Source: Stentor roeselii (taxonomy: Eukaryota > Ciliophora > Heterotrichea > Heterotrichida > Stentoridae). Taken from it: a stretch of 64,000 nucleotides of DNA. A program made the translations under genes and the position numbers. The DNA is taken from the NCBI GenBank assembly GCA_006503475.1, contig RSEH01000024.1:153244-217243 (forward strand), written 5' to 3'. Every line of letters begins with the position of its first letter. The stretch's first letter is position 1. Positions 10,217 through 19,945 of the stretch are shown piece after piece. The notes below the pieces were generated by a model that saw only the letters and a program-made list of their open reading frames with translations, made no database searches and was not told where the DNA came from.

Positions 10217-11608
10217 TCACCTAGTTACAAGTTTTCTATTAGCAAATTTCTCCTCCAAAAAAGCAGTAATATCATAAATACCAAGAGCCTTAGCAAGTGA
10301 CTTCTGACTTCCTAACTGAACAGCAGTGCTAACTCTTGGTAGTCCTTTAACAGCATTCCTATGAATCCTAAACTCACTACTCGATGTCTGTAATCTTGAG
10401 TTAATATTAAAATTTGTAATCTCCCTTCTTTTATTAACTTTCGCTGGGTCCAAAGGCGTGATTCTATGATATTCCTGAAGCACAGGCCTAGGAAGTGCTC
10501 CACTATTCTTAGAACGTTCCGTAAAAAGCAAGAAACAAGAATCACAAACCAAAGTTTGTTTACTTAAAAACAACGGATTATTCCTCATTTTCTCAAAAAC
10601 AACAGGATTTATCTGCGGGTCGATTTTTTGAATAAGTTCAGGAATTTCATTACCATTGTTAACTTCGACGATGATTCGATAAGAAATCTCGCACATCTTG
10701 TCTACTTCCATAGGAAGAGAGCAATTTCGACAAAGAACAGTTTTCTGAAGTGCCATAGCTGACTGAGGCGCAAGTGAAAACTTATGAATGTTGACAGTCT
10801 CAGGCAAGTGCAGGTCAGGGTCGATGTTGATAGGATTAACGATAAGTTCTTCAAACTTATTTTTTCTACGAGTGAGTTCTGAAGACCTTTCTAGAAGATT
10901 ATCTCGACATCTAACTGAGCAAGCCCTTACAAGCCAAATACGTCCATCTTTTGACTGTTTGAAATAAAGCACCATTCGAGATATCTCTAATTTGTTGCTT
11001 GTTACTTCAGAGATATGTCGAGTAAATCTTGAAATCAAGGAATAAAGATTTTCTTGAAGCTTTTCACTGCAGACTTGTTTTGTCTCACAGTGAAATTCCT
11101 CGCCTTCAAAAGTAACAGCTCGCTCGTAAAGGTCGAATCGGGTGTCGAACAGGTTTTTTTTATTTTCCCTGACTTCGAAAAAGATGAACTTTTGCATCCA
11201 AACAACTTGAATCATTGAATTTTTTGTTCCTTTTGGATCGATGAACTTCTGTAAGATTCCTTCATTTGACTTTTTTCGTGAGTAGAGGAAATGGTTGAAG
11301 TTCTCGAGGTTTAGAAATTCGACGATTTTCTTGGAATGGTCGATGTACATGAACCAGGCGACTATCTCGCTTTGAGACACGTTTTTTGTGAAGAATTCTT
11401 TGATTATGTCAGTTTTTAACTTGTTTTGAGAACGCTTTTTTATTGAACCGTCTTTTGAAGTGAAGTACCAGAAACGTGGTTGTTGGTATTTGTAAATCAC
11501 TGTGTCGGGTAAGAAGAAAAAGTGCTCTGAGATGTCTGGGTTCGCCTTTTGCCAGGCAAAATGGTAAATTATGTCGAGAAGGCCGTCTTCATCAAAGTTA
11601 AATGCCAT
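10217..11608 (-). CDS. Conserved hypothetical protein with split CxxC pairs
   Basis: 463 aa, family not recognised. The N-terminal half is rich in aromatic residues (FAWQKANPD, FWYFTSKDG, VVWMQKFIFFEVREN). Two CxxC pairs about 60 residues apart (CRNC near residue 290 and CDSC near 355) could form one split zinc ribbon. The C-terminal 100 residues are basic and probably disordered, ending in a short helical segment. Start chosen at the first ATG, just downstream of an AT-rich spacer. Stop is TGA. A zinc-stabilised structural or axonemal protein is possible but unproven. Confidence 0.75.
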   Translation of the reverse strand: MAFNFDEDGLLDIIYHFAWQKANPDISEHFFFLPDTVIYKYQQPRFWYFTSKDGSIKKRSQNKLKTDIIKEFFTKNVSQSEIVAWFMYIDHSKKIVEFLNLENFNHFLYSRKKSNEGILQKFIDPKGTKNSMIQVVWMQKFIFFEVRENKKNLFDTRFDLYERAVTFEGEEFHCETKQVCSEKLQENLYSLISRFTRHISEVTSNKLEISRMVLYFKQSKDGRIWLVRACSVRCRDNLLERSSELTRRKNKFEELIVNPINIDPDLHLPETVNIHKFSLAPQSAMALQKTVLCRNCSLPMEVDKMCEISYRIIVEVNNGNEIPELIQKIDPQINPVVFEKMRNNPLFLSKQTLVCDSCFLLFTERSKNSGALPRPVLQEYHRITPLDPAKVNKRREITNFNINSRLQTSSSEFRIHRNAVKGLPRVSTAVQLGSQKSLAKALGIYDITAFLEEKFANRKLVTR

Positions 11609-11754
11609 TTAATTTGAAGGATTATTGATTTTTTAGAAGTTTCTTCTGAAACAAGACAATTGTTGAAGATTTTTAAGATTTTTTTTAATTATTCTTCAAC
11701 AAGGTTCAAGTTTTCTTATCTTTCATCAGCGCTGTTAATCAATAATTATCTCAT

Positions 11755-12084
11755 CTAAAATATTTCACATGTTTCTGAAGACATCGAAAGGCAACAACTC
11801 GGAATCGGTCGATCGGAGTCAAAAATTGATTCATTATTTCTAACTTCACGACTTTTCCAGTCGATATTCGAGACAAACTCTTCATTGTCGCTTCGAAATT
11901 CAACGATTTCAGACCCTTGAGAAATAAACGACTCCTTCTTCACGTTTCCCTGAAAATCAACTTCAAATCGATGAGTTTCATAAAAAGTGTTGCTTGTCTG
12001 GCAGTTCCGACCTGAGTCCATCTGAGATTTGCGCTCGTCAAGACTTGCGTTATCCCTCAGGTCATCTTTACTTCGATCAGTCAT
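11755..12084 (-). CDS. Small hydrophilic hypothetical protein
   Basis: 109 aa, very rich in Ser, Asp, Glu and Arg and without hydrophobic segments, so probably disordered. Begins at an ATG (MTDRSKDD) and ends with MSSETCEIF. It lies between two minus-strand genes (56 bp from the importin-like gene, 146 bp from the 463-aa gene). Codon use looks like its neighbours. No family recognised; may be a real small gene or an exon of a larger one. Confidence 0.5.
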   Translation of the reverse strand: MTDRSKDDLRDNASLDERKSQMDSGRNCQTSNTFYETHRFEVDFQGNVKKESFISQGSEIVEFRSDNEEFVSNIDWKSREVRNNESIFDSDRPIPSCCLSMSSETCEIF

Positions 12085-12140
12085 ATTAATAAATAAGTCC
12101 TAGTTATAGCGGTAAATCTAAAGTTTAAATTTTAAGATTT

Positions 12141-13607
12141 TCAGTGATTTTCGATGTTTTCTTTTATTTCTAAACGTGTTGGCTCGAATTCTGAAATGAT
12201 TTTTTCTTTTAGAGTGAATGGAATGTTGAAGTTTAACATTGATTTCGCAGTTAAACAACACTCGTAGAGGAGGACTATGTCGTCTCTTGATGATTTGAAG
12301 ATAAAGGATATCCAGAAGAAGACTCCTTCGAAGTTTTCAACGAATTTTAAGGATTTTCGGAGAAATTCGAGACCTTTTTTGTAGATGAATTTTAAATTTG
12401 GGGGTGGGATTGAATGGTTTTTTAGGATTTGGCTTAGGACTTCTTCGGTTTTTAGGTCTTCGTTTGATGTGTTTTTGTTTACTCTTGGAAGTAGAGAGAG
12501 AAGTGACAGGCTAATATAAAGCTGGTCAAATGGAAGACTATGCAAATTTGGTACCAAAGAATAAACCTGATCCTTACACTCAGGATAAAGTGTCAAAACT
12601 GTAACAAGTAACTTTTTAATACAATTCTCTTCCTTCTTCCTGCGCAAGACCTCAAAATACTCCCCATTATTCCAAGTTTGCCAAAAATTTTCAAAACTTA
12701 AAAAACTCGAAGTTTTCTGCAAAATATTCAAAGCAAATCCTTTTAAAAGTCCAGCAGCTTCATCATTAGTTTCAATGATTTGCCTGATATTATAAACGAC
12801 CTGCCTAACCAAAGCAAAGTACTTATCCTGTGTGATGTCAACATTAGTAATAATTGTGTAGTTAACCTTAAGATACTCCTCCAGTATCCTCTGAGTGAAA
12901 AGAGCTGGAAAAATATTTTCAATCAGATTCAAGCCCTTGAGTACCACCCTGAGCCTTCCTTCTCCATTCAGAGTATTAAGCAAACTATCAGACTTCCCCA
13001 AAAGTTCTAAAATCATTTCTGGGTCTTTCTTGACAGTTAAACTTTTAATGATAATCTTATCAAAATCCTCAGAATTAACAACATTCCACAACGGTCTTAA
13101 AAATGGATAAATCCTTAAAATCCAGTCTCTAAACTGTCGAAATTTTGTCCTTCTTTTAATCTGAGTCTTGATCAGAACTTTTAACACCCTGATGTCAACT
13201 TCATTCAAATTCCAGGCCTTTTGGTCAAAGTACTCTAAAAGTTCAGGCCAAGTCTCATAAAAGTCGAACTTGCTGACTTGTTCCAAGCATTGAATCAAAT
13301 GATTCACCCATGCGGGGTTTGGAGTAGTCTGCAAAAGTTTGAATAATAAGAAAGACTTTACTCTGGACTTCTGGTCTTGGGTGATATTTGATGAGCTCTG
13401 CAAAGCTGATGAGTGCCATTGACGAGTTATCACAGATTTCGCCAGGATCAGTGAAAAGACTTGCAGTTGGACATCTGGGCTTGATTCAAATGTGCTCAGC
13501 AGAGGAAGAAGAAGATTTCCTGAAGATTCTAAAGAGTTTAATTCAACCTCACTTGGAATACGAAGACTGGCATCTGGACTTAGCGCATGTCTCAGCAGGT
13601 CTTCCAT
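12141..13607 (-). CDS. Importin-beta/exportin-like HEAT protein, short
   Basis: 488 aa, all alpha-helical repeats. The start (LLRHALSPDASLRIPSEVEL) matches the usual N-terminal helix pattern of importin-beta-type karyopherins, where a bundle of partial substrate is added to a 'SPD...R..AE..L' helix, and WVNHLIQCLEQVSKFDFYETWPELL resembles the 'FP.W.eLl' helices of the first HEAT repeats. Typical importins have 850-1100 aa, so this one is about half length: either a genuinely short family member or a C-terminal loss. It is divergently arranged with the PH/papain-like gene with only 20 bp between the start codons. Role in nuclear transport is inferred. Confidence 0.65.
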   Translation of the reverse strand: MEDLLRHALSPDASLRIPSEVELNSLESSGNLLLPLLSTFESSPDVQLQVFSLILAKSVITRQWHSSALQSSSNITQDQKSRVKSFLLFKLLQTTPNPAWVNHLIQCLEQVSKFDFYETWPELLEYFDQKAWNLNEVDIRVLKVLIKTQIKRRTKFRQFRDWILRIYPFLRPLWNVVNSEDFDKIIIKSLTVKKDPEMILELLGKSDSLLNTLNGEGRLRVVLKGLNLIENIFPALFTQRILEEYLKVNYTIITNVDITQDKYFALVRQVVYNIRQIIETNDEAAGLLKGFALNILQKTSSFLSFENFWQTWNNGEYFEVLRRKKEENCIKKLLVTVLTLYPECKDQVYSLVPNLHSLPFDQLYISLSLLSLLPRVNKNTSNEDLKTEEVLSQILKNHSIPPPNLKFIYKKGLEFLRKSLKFVENFEGVFFWISFIFKSSRDDIVLLYECCLTAKSMLNFNIPFTLKEKIISEFEPTRLEIKENIENH

Positions 13608-13627
13608 TAATCGGCTTATTATTTAAT

Positions 13628-14644
13628 ATGTTTGATGATGATGACTCTTGGATACAAAGTGATGAAGAAGATCACTTCCCAAAGACTTGCCCTGATTTAC
13701 TTTGGAATGACTTGATTCAGTCCAGCCAGAAGTCAGGGTGGTTGAAGAAGATGTCTCGAGGTATCATCAAAAAGAACCTGCTTCAGAGGTGGTCTTATAG
13801 ATTCTTCGCTTTGAACTCTCATAAGCTTTTTTTATTTAAATCACCTGAATCCAAGTTTCCTTGTGGAGTTATTGATTTTGATCAAGTGCAGATCTTTTTA
13901 ACTCGTGAAGAAAATAAATTGATTTTGAATCCGAGTAATGGGGCGAATTTAATGACTTTGAGATTGTATGATGAAAGTGAATTGAATTTGTGGCAGGAAT
14001 GTATTTTGTCGGTTATTTCTAGATCTAAAGGAACTCAAGAAGGGAAAATTGCACTGGGGAAAAAACAGAAATTTTGGAAATTTGAGAGAATTTGTGAATT
14101 TGATTTCTTGGAAGCGGCGGATACAGGTGACCTACTGCTTATTCGAAGCGAGACACTAGCTTCTAAAATCAGCAGAACTTTCATCAAAACTCACGACCGC
14201 ATCGCACTAATCCTAAAGTACGTAAACGGAAAAGTAGCCTTATTCGAAAAAAACCAATCAGGAAAAACTGAAATCCTCCTTTGGGATGATTTTTTAAAAG
14301 ACTCCTCAATTTCCAGCACCCTAAATATCTTTTGGAGAAGACTAAACGTAGAAAAAACCGACGAAATGATGATTCAACTCGAAGAATTCGTCCAAAACAC
14401 CAGAACTCAAGATTACTCCTCAAACCTAAATCCAGCCCTTCAAAGCGAAAAGGTAAAACTCGACGTTTCTCTATCATTTTCAGCAGATCTCATCTCAGAA
14501 GCCTATAAAGAAATGGGAATTCTCAGTAAAGAGTTCTCTCAAAAGCAATACATTCCTGAAGACTTCAGTAAAAACAAAGATCTAATCTTCGAACAAGGAG
14601 CAAGTCTCGACCGAGAACTGCTGATCGACTTCGACATTGATTAA
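13628..14644 (+). CDS. PH domain + permuted papain-like (YiiX/NC-type) protein
   Basis: 338 aa from ATG 13628 (the frame is open further upstream but would overlap the divergent importin-like gene, so the downstream ATG is preferred). Residues about 34-130 form a pleckstrin homology domain (GWLKKMSRG, RWSYRFFAL, ending in the conserved helix Trp ELNLWQECI). From about 165 follows GDLLLIRSETLASKISRTF, typical of circularly permuted NlpC/P60 or YiiX-like folds, with a core strand IALILKYVNGKVALFEK. In this family the catalytic His usually stands in a D-H-V/I-A context; here it reads H-D-R-I-A, so the His position appears to be Arg. Probably membrane-lipid-binding via PH; the enzyme may be inactive. 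Its TAA shares two bases with the stop of the convergent CH-domain gene. Confidence 0.75.
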   Translation: MFDDDDSWIQSDEEDHFPKTCPDLLWNDLIQSSQKSGWLKKMSRGIIKKNLLQRWSYRFFALNSHKLFLFKSPESKFPCGVIDFDQVQIFLTREENKLILNPSNGANLMTLRLYDESELNLWQECILSVISRSKGTQEGKIALGKKQKFWKFERICEFDFLEAADTGDLLLIRSETLASKISRTFIKTHDRIALILKYVNGKVALFEKNQSGKTEILLWDDFLKDSSISSTLNIFWRRLNVEKTDEMMIQLEEFVQNTRTQDYSSNLNPALQSEKVKLDVSLSFSADLISEAYKEMGILSKEFSQKQYIPEDFSKNKDLIFEQGASLDRELLIDFDID

Positions 14645-16434
14645 ATTACTGAACCATTAAAAGTCTTGTTAAACTTCATCAAAGCAAAAATCGTGTTTTG
14701 ATACAACCTGTGAATCTCCTTCAACAACTTCCGAATATGTTCCCCATCACCTTCTAGAACTTTACTCTCAATAAAACAATTCCCTATTCCAAATGCTGAC
14801 TTTTTCTTCAGCACTTCAAATGCAACACTAACATTTTTCGCAGCAGCTGCAGAAGTTTTAAGATTTTTTGAAACTCCAGGAAATTTTTTACTTTCAAGTT
14901 TTTCTAAAATTTCACATAAAACTTCTCCATTTTTAAATCTGCTGATTTTTTCTTGGGTTAAGTCCAAGTCTTTCGGAATTTTTACTCCGATTTTTTCGAT
15001 CCAGTCAAAAGTGGAAAGATTTTTTTCTGATTGTTTTTTTAACTTTGGACTGATATTTCCCATGCTTGTGTCGAAGGAGCTTCGAAAGTTGGAGGCTGTT
15101 CGATAGGCGACTGGTGAGCTGGTTCTTGAGTTTATCATTGATTTTAATTGGAGGCTTTTTTCTGGACTTAGGTATACTGAGTTAGGGTTCCATAGAGATT
15201 TTTCTTCTGAGTAGCTGATGCTGAAGTTGAGTTGTTTTCCGTAGAAAGGACCGTCTGAATGGTAGTCTTCTCCTATTTTTCGCGGAGGGAGACCTGCACT
15301 GAATCGGTGAAGGTCTTCGAGTAATGAGGTTATGTAGAGAGTATTTGATTTTAACACTTGTTTTGGCTCCCATAGGTAACCTTTGGACATTTCTGGTTGT
15401 GATTTTAAGATGTCGAAAATTTGTTCTAGGTTTTTTAAACAGTCTTGGTCTGAATTTGGAAATTTTAAATGTTCAATTTCAACTTTTAGTATTTTTTCAA
15501 CTATTTTAATCAAAATAACTCCAGTTTTCATAGCTTTGCAAAGACTTAAAAAGTTTTCAGGGTAAAACTGAGTAAAAGGTTTGAGTCCAAAAACCCATTT
15601 AAAAACTGAATGTTGTAAATTTTTTATTTCAGCAGGTGAGTAAGGAAGTCCTAAGAACTTGTCTTTATTTTGAAAGGTTTTCATGATTTTTCCAAGTAAA
15701 ATCCAGACATTCTGTTCTTCCATCAGTTCTTCAATAGTGACTCCTCGGATCTCATCCTTGACTACAAAGACAACAGTTCTGATGTTGTCCCAAACTTCTT
15801 CCATGTTCTGAGGATGAGAAAAATACTCAAATTTTTCCTTTACTTGATTCAAAACCTTGGCAAGAAGGACTCCGTTTCGCATCGGGTCTCGCATTTGAGG
15901 AAGTCCTGGACGGATCAAGTAACTTAAGCCCAGGTCGTCGAGCCAGGAACGTATTTGACTTGTTTCGACCTTGGCTATCACTTCTCGCTTTGATGGGGAT
16001 GCGAAGTTGGAGTACTTGGAAACTTGTCTTAGGGGAACTGAGGTCGGCCTCATTATGTTTGAGGACTTTGGACCTGATGGCTTGTTGTAAAATCTTTGGA
16101 TGTCGGATAATAAACCCCAGATGGTTTCTTCGTCGCCGTGTAAAATTGGATCGTAACTCCATAAATAATTGCTTTGAAATTTTGGGAAACGACGGAGGTA
16201 CTCAAGACCTTGTTTCAAATTAGCACGACAAGCAGAAAAAGTCTTAGGCGATCTATGAAAGCCTAAACTGCAACTGCGACCTTCAATCTTTTCTATTATT
16301 CTGCAAATCAAAGTGCCATCAATGCAGTGCTGTGGAACTTCATCCAAGGTGCAACTAACAAGTCGAAGACCCATGAGCCACTCGTAGGTATCTTGCAAGG
16401 CTGAAGAGAAATACTGAAAACTTTGCTTGGGCAT
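14641..16434 (-). CDS. Calponin-homology repeat protein
   Basis: 597 aa. Four CH-like units can be read: about 5-115 (WLMGLRLVSCTL, DGTLICRIIEKI), 160-245 (SWLDDLGLSYLI, NGVLLAKVLNQV), 270-375 (WVFGLKPFTQFY, TGVILIKIVEKI) and 475-580 (WIEKIGVKIPKDLDL, NGEVLCEILEKL). Each has the CH pattern W...L.....l...dG..L..ii..i, and units end in LL.dihrfY. Linkers are Ser-rich. Such proteins bind actin or microtubules in ciliates and flagellates; which of the two cannot be told. Convergent with the PH gene (stop codons overlap at TTAA 14641-14644) and divergent from the LRR gene (196 bp). Confidence 0.75.
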   Translation of the reverse strand: MPKQSFQYFSSALQDTYEWLMGLRLVSCTLDEVPQHCIDGTLICRIIEKIEGRSCSLGFHRSPKTFSACRANLKQGLEYLRRFPKFQSNYLWSYDPILHGDEETIWGLLSDIQRFYNKPSGPKSSNIMRPTSVPLRQVSKYSNFASPSKREVIAKVETSQIRSWLDDLGLSYLIRPGLPQMRDPMRNGVLLAKVLNQVKEKFEYFSHPQNMEEVWDNIRTVVFVVKDEIRGVTIEELMEEQNVWILLGKIMKTFQNKDKFLGLPYSPAEIKNLQHSVFKWVFGLKPFTQFYPENFLSLCKAMKTGVILIKIVEKILKVEIEHLKFPNSDQDCLKNLEQIFDILKSQPEMSKGYLWEPKQVLKSNTLYITSLLEDLHRFSAGLPPRKIGEDYHSDGPFYGKQLNFSISYSEEKSLWNPNSVYLSPEKSLQLKSMINSRTSSPVAYRTASNFRSSFDTSMGNISPKLKKQSEKNLSTFDWIEKIGVKIPKDLDLTQEKISRFKNGEVLCEILEKLESKKFPGVSKNLKTSAAAAKNVSVAFEVLKKKSAFGIGNCFIESKVLEGDGEHIRKLLKEIHRLYQNTIFALMKFNKTFNGSVI

Positions 16435-16630
16435 TATTTGAAATTATTTCAATAAGAAGATGCCCAAAACGAAGAAAAAAAAAATTCAACTTTTGCATAA
16501 ATTTCATAAAACATAAAAACCCTAAAAAAAATATTTTTCTGTTAATCAGAAAATTTTCAATTCTTTAAAGCATCTCTTAATCTTAGTTAAAAGATAATAA
16601 AACTACATCATTCATTAGTTCATATTTTAA

Positions 16631-19549
16631 ATGTATAAGGCGGAAATGCGGGAAGAGCCAATTCACGATTTTTCAAACAGTTCTCTTCAGACCCTTCCAA
16701 AGCTAGCGAATTCAGTGAAATCTTTAAAAGCCGACAACAACCAAATCACATCTCTGACAACTTTACCCTCATCAGTAGAGTATTTATCACTAGTCAAAAA
16801 CAAAATCGCGTTTTTAGGAACTCTTGAATCAGTAAGTGAGAACCTTCACTACCTTGACCTTAGCTTCAATCGTCTTATTTCATTGGAAGGTCTTGCGACT
16901 TGTCATTCACTCCAAGTATTAAAACTCAGCAACAACTACGTCGGAGATGACCAAGTCTTTCATTTGCAAGGCCTGAAGGCCTTGAAAGTTTTAGACATTT
17001 CTCATAATCATTTAAGAGACAGACGCTTTTTGCAGGTTTTGAATTCTTTGCAGGCCCTTGAAGAACTTTACAACAGCTCGAATGATTTTTCTGAGTGGAA
17101 AGTTCAGAATACTTGGAAGTCGATGAAAAAAATAGTTCTTGACTCGAATAAAATAAGAAAAATTGAGTTTTTTAGTGATTTGCCTTGTTTGAACTTGCTC
17201 AGCTGTCGAGAAAATAATGTTTTGGGTGTTGTGGGTATCAGTCATTGTCCTGCTATTACTGAAATTGACTTGTCGGCGAATGACTTGAATGAAGTTTCGG
17301 ATGAGTTTAGTGAGTTGAATGTGCTTAAAAGGGTTAATTTCAGGAATAACTCACTCACTACTTTGCCTAAGCTGAGTTATGTCGAGGTTATTGATGTCAG
17401 TCATAATACTTTGCTTAGTATTTTGAGTCTGGGGAATAAGGTTCGGGAATTGAATGTTTCTCATAACTCGATCTCACAAATTCCGAGTCTTCCTAATTTG
17501 GTTTTTGGAGACTTTTCTTATAATCGGCTTACTGTGATTAGTGGTTTGGAGGAAAATCAAAGAATTGTTTCGATCAATTTGGCTCATAATTTACTACTTG
17601 CCAGTCCAATTTCAATCTTGAATTCACTTCAAAGAAATCTTGGAATGAAAAACTTGAATATTGAAGGACTAGACTTGCCTCCTGGCTTCCTCGAATCAAT
17701 TTTTGAAATATTTCCTGAAATTGAACATTTTAATGGACAAGTAGTCACCAAATCAGACTATAAAAAAAAAAGGTTCAGCTCAGTCTGCGCTTGGGACAGC
17801 CTGAGTAAGTCGAAGCTTTTTCCATCATGTCGAAGTTCATTAGCGGAAATTGACAAAAACATCGGAAAAAATCCATCGGCTGAAATTTCGATTTTTTCTG
17901 ACTACAAGTCTGGAGGATCTCTTACATCTTCAATCAACTCAAAGAAAAACCTAGAATCCAAGTACCTAGCCCAAGATAGCGAATACGAACTACTGGCCAA
18001 AGAACTTGACATAAACAAAAGAATAAGAAACCTTGAACAAAAAACCAGATACCTCGGCGATTCTCTCATTTCCAAAAAAAGCAATTCTGAAGTACGAGTC
18101 AATTCCAGTAACGCCTTAATTTTCACGGATAAAGACCTAAACGATTCACTAATATCAGTAAAAAGTGTAAAGGATGAAAAAATCTTCTCAAAACCGATGA
18201 ACCATTCAGAATCTCTAATAAAAAACAGAGTAACTCCTGACCCAAACCCTAAAAAACGTTTAGAAAATGCAGAAAGTTTCCCCTTCAATTTAAAAACGCT
18301 AGAACTTAAATCAAATCCTGAAGAACCTCATAAAAAAATCTTAAAAACCCATGAACAAGAGTCAAAAAGATCCCAAGTCGTTAAAATAAACTTATCGCCC
18401 GCTTCAAACCAATCAAACATCAGGTCTTCAACGCCTCTGAGCTCTCAAAAGTCTTCAAAGCCTTTAGAAAAGTCCAGTTCAGACCTGATCACATGCAAAC
18501 TGCCTTCTCCAACTTCAGACTACAGTCCTCTCTTATCCACTCCTTTTGAAAAGCCTTCCAAGCCATTAGAAACACGTTTAAACCCTGAAAAAAGAAAAAC
18601 AATAGAAAAAGACGATTCAACAATTTCATTTGAAATCTCAAACGACGCTTCAAAATCAAAAGAACCGGTCAAGTTCATATCAGACAGTTCTCGAAAATCA
18701 AAATGTTGCAAACATTGCTGCAGGAAGCGTAAAAGGTCAGCGAATGTCCAAACGACATTAAAGAACATGTTAAAACTGGTAGACCAGGGCACTTCCCCGA
18801 TGAACTCTTTGATAAAACTCTCGCCGATCAAGTCATCGAGGCCCGGAAGTGATAATCCAGAAGTTCTCAAACTTGACTATGAAAAATGCCCGACTCCAAT
18901 CAGCAATCGATCTTTCATGACTGACGTCCCGTCATCCAATCGAAATAAGTCCTTCATTGACGACCGAGACTCAAAGGCCTTAAATTACAAAAGGTCCTCA
19001 ACTCCACTTCTCAGCAATAGAAACCTTCCACCTCGGCCTAAAGAACCTGAAAGTGTTCAACTCTTGAATTATGCTTCTACTCCTCCTAGACCGATACTCG
19101 CCTCTGAAGCAAATTCTCCTGTTTTATGTAGTTTGAACCCTAAAGGAACTGAATTTTTTTTAGTTTCTCAGCTTTTTGCTGGTGATGGGAAAAATGTTGC
19201 GGAAATTATAAAAACTTATACTTTTTTACTTCAGAAAAATTTAAATGTTGGAAGATCTGATAGCTTTTTAGGGAAAATTCAGGAAAATAGAAATTTTTTT
19301 GTGTTTTTTAAAGGTGAACAGGATGATGTGGAAATTATTTGTAATAGTCCTGATGGGTTTAGAACTTTTGTGGACCCTGAAAAAAGAGAACTGGTTGTTT
19401 TTAAGGATTTTAGAGATGTTGATTGTGATGGATGTGTTTTGGTTGCACTTGCAAATGGTAGAGGTATGAATTTGGTTAAAAATAATGTTTTTAGGTTGAC
19501 GAGGGATTGTTTGATTGTTCCTGTGTATCTCGTACAATTTTGTAATTAA
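16631..19549 (+). CDS. SDS22-like leucine-rich repeat protein
   Basis: 972 aa. Residues about 15-345 are leucine-rich repeats of the SDS22/protein-phosphatase-regulator style (LHYLDLSFNRLISLEGL, LKVLDISHNHL, VRELNVSHNSI). A long disordered, Ser/Pro/Lys-rich middle (about 380-810) contains one small basic Cys cluster (KCCKHCCRKRKR, near 690). The final 140 residues return to folded sequence (GTEFFLVSQLFAGDGKNVAEI ... IVPVYLVQFCN) with no domain I can name. Probably a scaffold, possibly axonemal or phosphatase-linked. Codon use and spacing fit neighbours. Confidence 0.8.
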   Translation: MYKAEMREEPIHDFSNSSLQTLPKLANSVKSLKADNNQITSLTTLPSSVEYLSLVKNKIAFLGTLESVSENLHYLDLSFNRLISLEGLATCHSLQVLKLSNNYVGDDQVFHLQGLKALKVLDISHNHLRDRRFLQVLNSLQALEELYNSSNDFSEWKVQNTWKSMKKIVLDSNKIRKIEFFSDLPCLNLLSCRENNVLGVVGISHCPAITEIDLSANDLNEVSDEFSELNVLKRVNFRNNSLTTLPKLSYVEVIDVSHNTLLSILSLGNKVRELNVSHNSISQIPSLPNLVFGDFSYNRLTVISGLEENQRIVSINLAHNLLLASPISILNSLQRNLGMKNLNIEGLDLPPGFLESIFEIFPEIEHFNGQVVTKSDYKKKRFSSVCAWDSLSKSKLFPSCRSSLAEIDKNIGKNPSAEISIFSDYKSGGSLTSSINSKKNLESKYLAQDSEYELLAKELDINKRIRNLEQKTRYLGDSLISKKSNSEVRVNSSNALIFTDKDLNDSLISVKSVKDEKIFSKPMNHSESLIKNRVTPDPNPKKRLENAESFPFNLKTLELKSNPEEPHKKILKTHEQESKRSQVVKINLSPASNQSNIRSSTPLSSQKSSKPLEKSSSDLITCKLPSPTSDYSPLLSTPFEKPSKPLETRLNPEKRKTIEKDDSTISFEISNDASKSKEPVKFISDSSRKSKCCKHCCRKRKRSANVQTTLKNMLKLVDQGTSPMNSLIKLSPIKSSRPGSDNPEVLKLDYEKCPTPISNRSFMTDVPSSNRNKSFIDDRDSKALNYKRSSTPLLSNRNLPPRPKEPESVQLLNYASTPPRPILASEANSPVLCSLNPKGTEFFLVSQLFAGDGKNVAEIIKTYTFLLQKNLNVGRSDSFLGKIQENRNFFVFFKGEQDDVEIICNSPDGFRTFVDPEKRELVVFKDFRDVDCDGCVLVALANGRGMNLVKNNVFRLTRDCLIVPVYLVQFCN

Positions 19550-19945
19550 TGAATTTGATTATTAATTTAGGAGTTTTAAAAGAGTTTTTAAGTGTTTTTG
19601 ATTTTCTTTGGGATAGGTGAATGGTTTTTGAGGTAGAAAAATGATTTTTTTAGATGGGCTGTTTATAGCAGGGATTTTGAGAATTTTGTAGAAGACTTTC
19701 AATATTATTGGAAATTATTTAGTTGATTAGATTTTTCATAATAATTAGGAAAAGTTATCATTCAACTCTCTTGATATTTATGCATCTTTAGAATAAATAA
19801 ATCTTTAAATTTAAATCAATCAAATAATTTTATCTAATCCCCAAACCTATAAACTAAAAAAATCATCCTTCATCCATTAAAAATCCTCAAAACACCCAAC
19901 ATATATTAAAAATCCCTTAAAACCCAAACCATAACCTCCCTATTA
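19550..19945. other. AT-rich intergenic region, tandem genes
   Basis: About 400 bp between two plus-strand genes, longer than most spacers here. No frame or RNA gene seen; presumably the 3' end of the LRR transcript and the CDPK promoter. Confidence 0.5.

Noticed and set aside
13388-13627. N-terminal extension of the PH/papain-like gene
   Set aside because: It lies antisense to the importin-like N terminus and would leave no spacer; the PH homology starts after the ATG at 13628.
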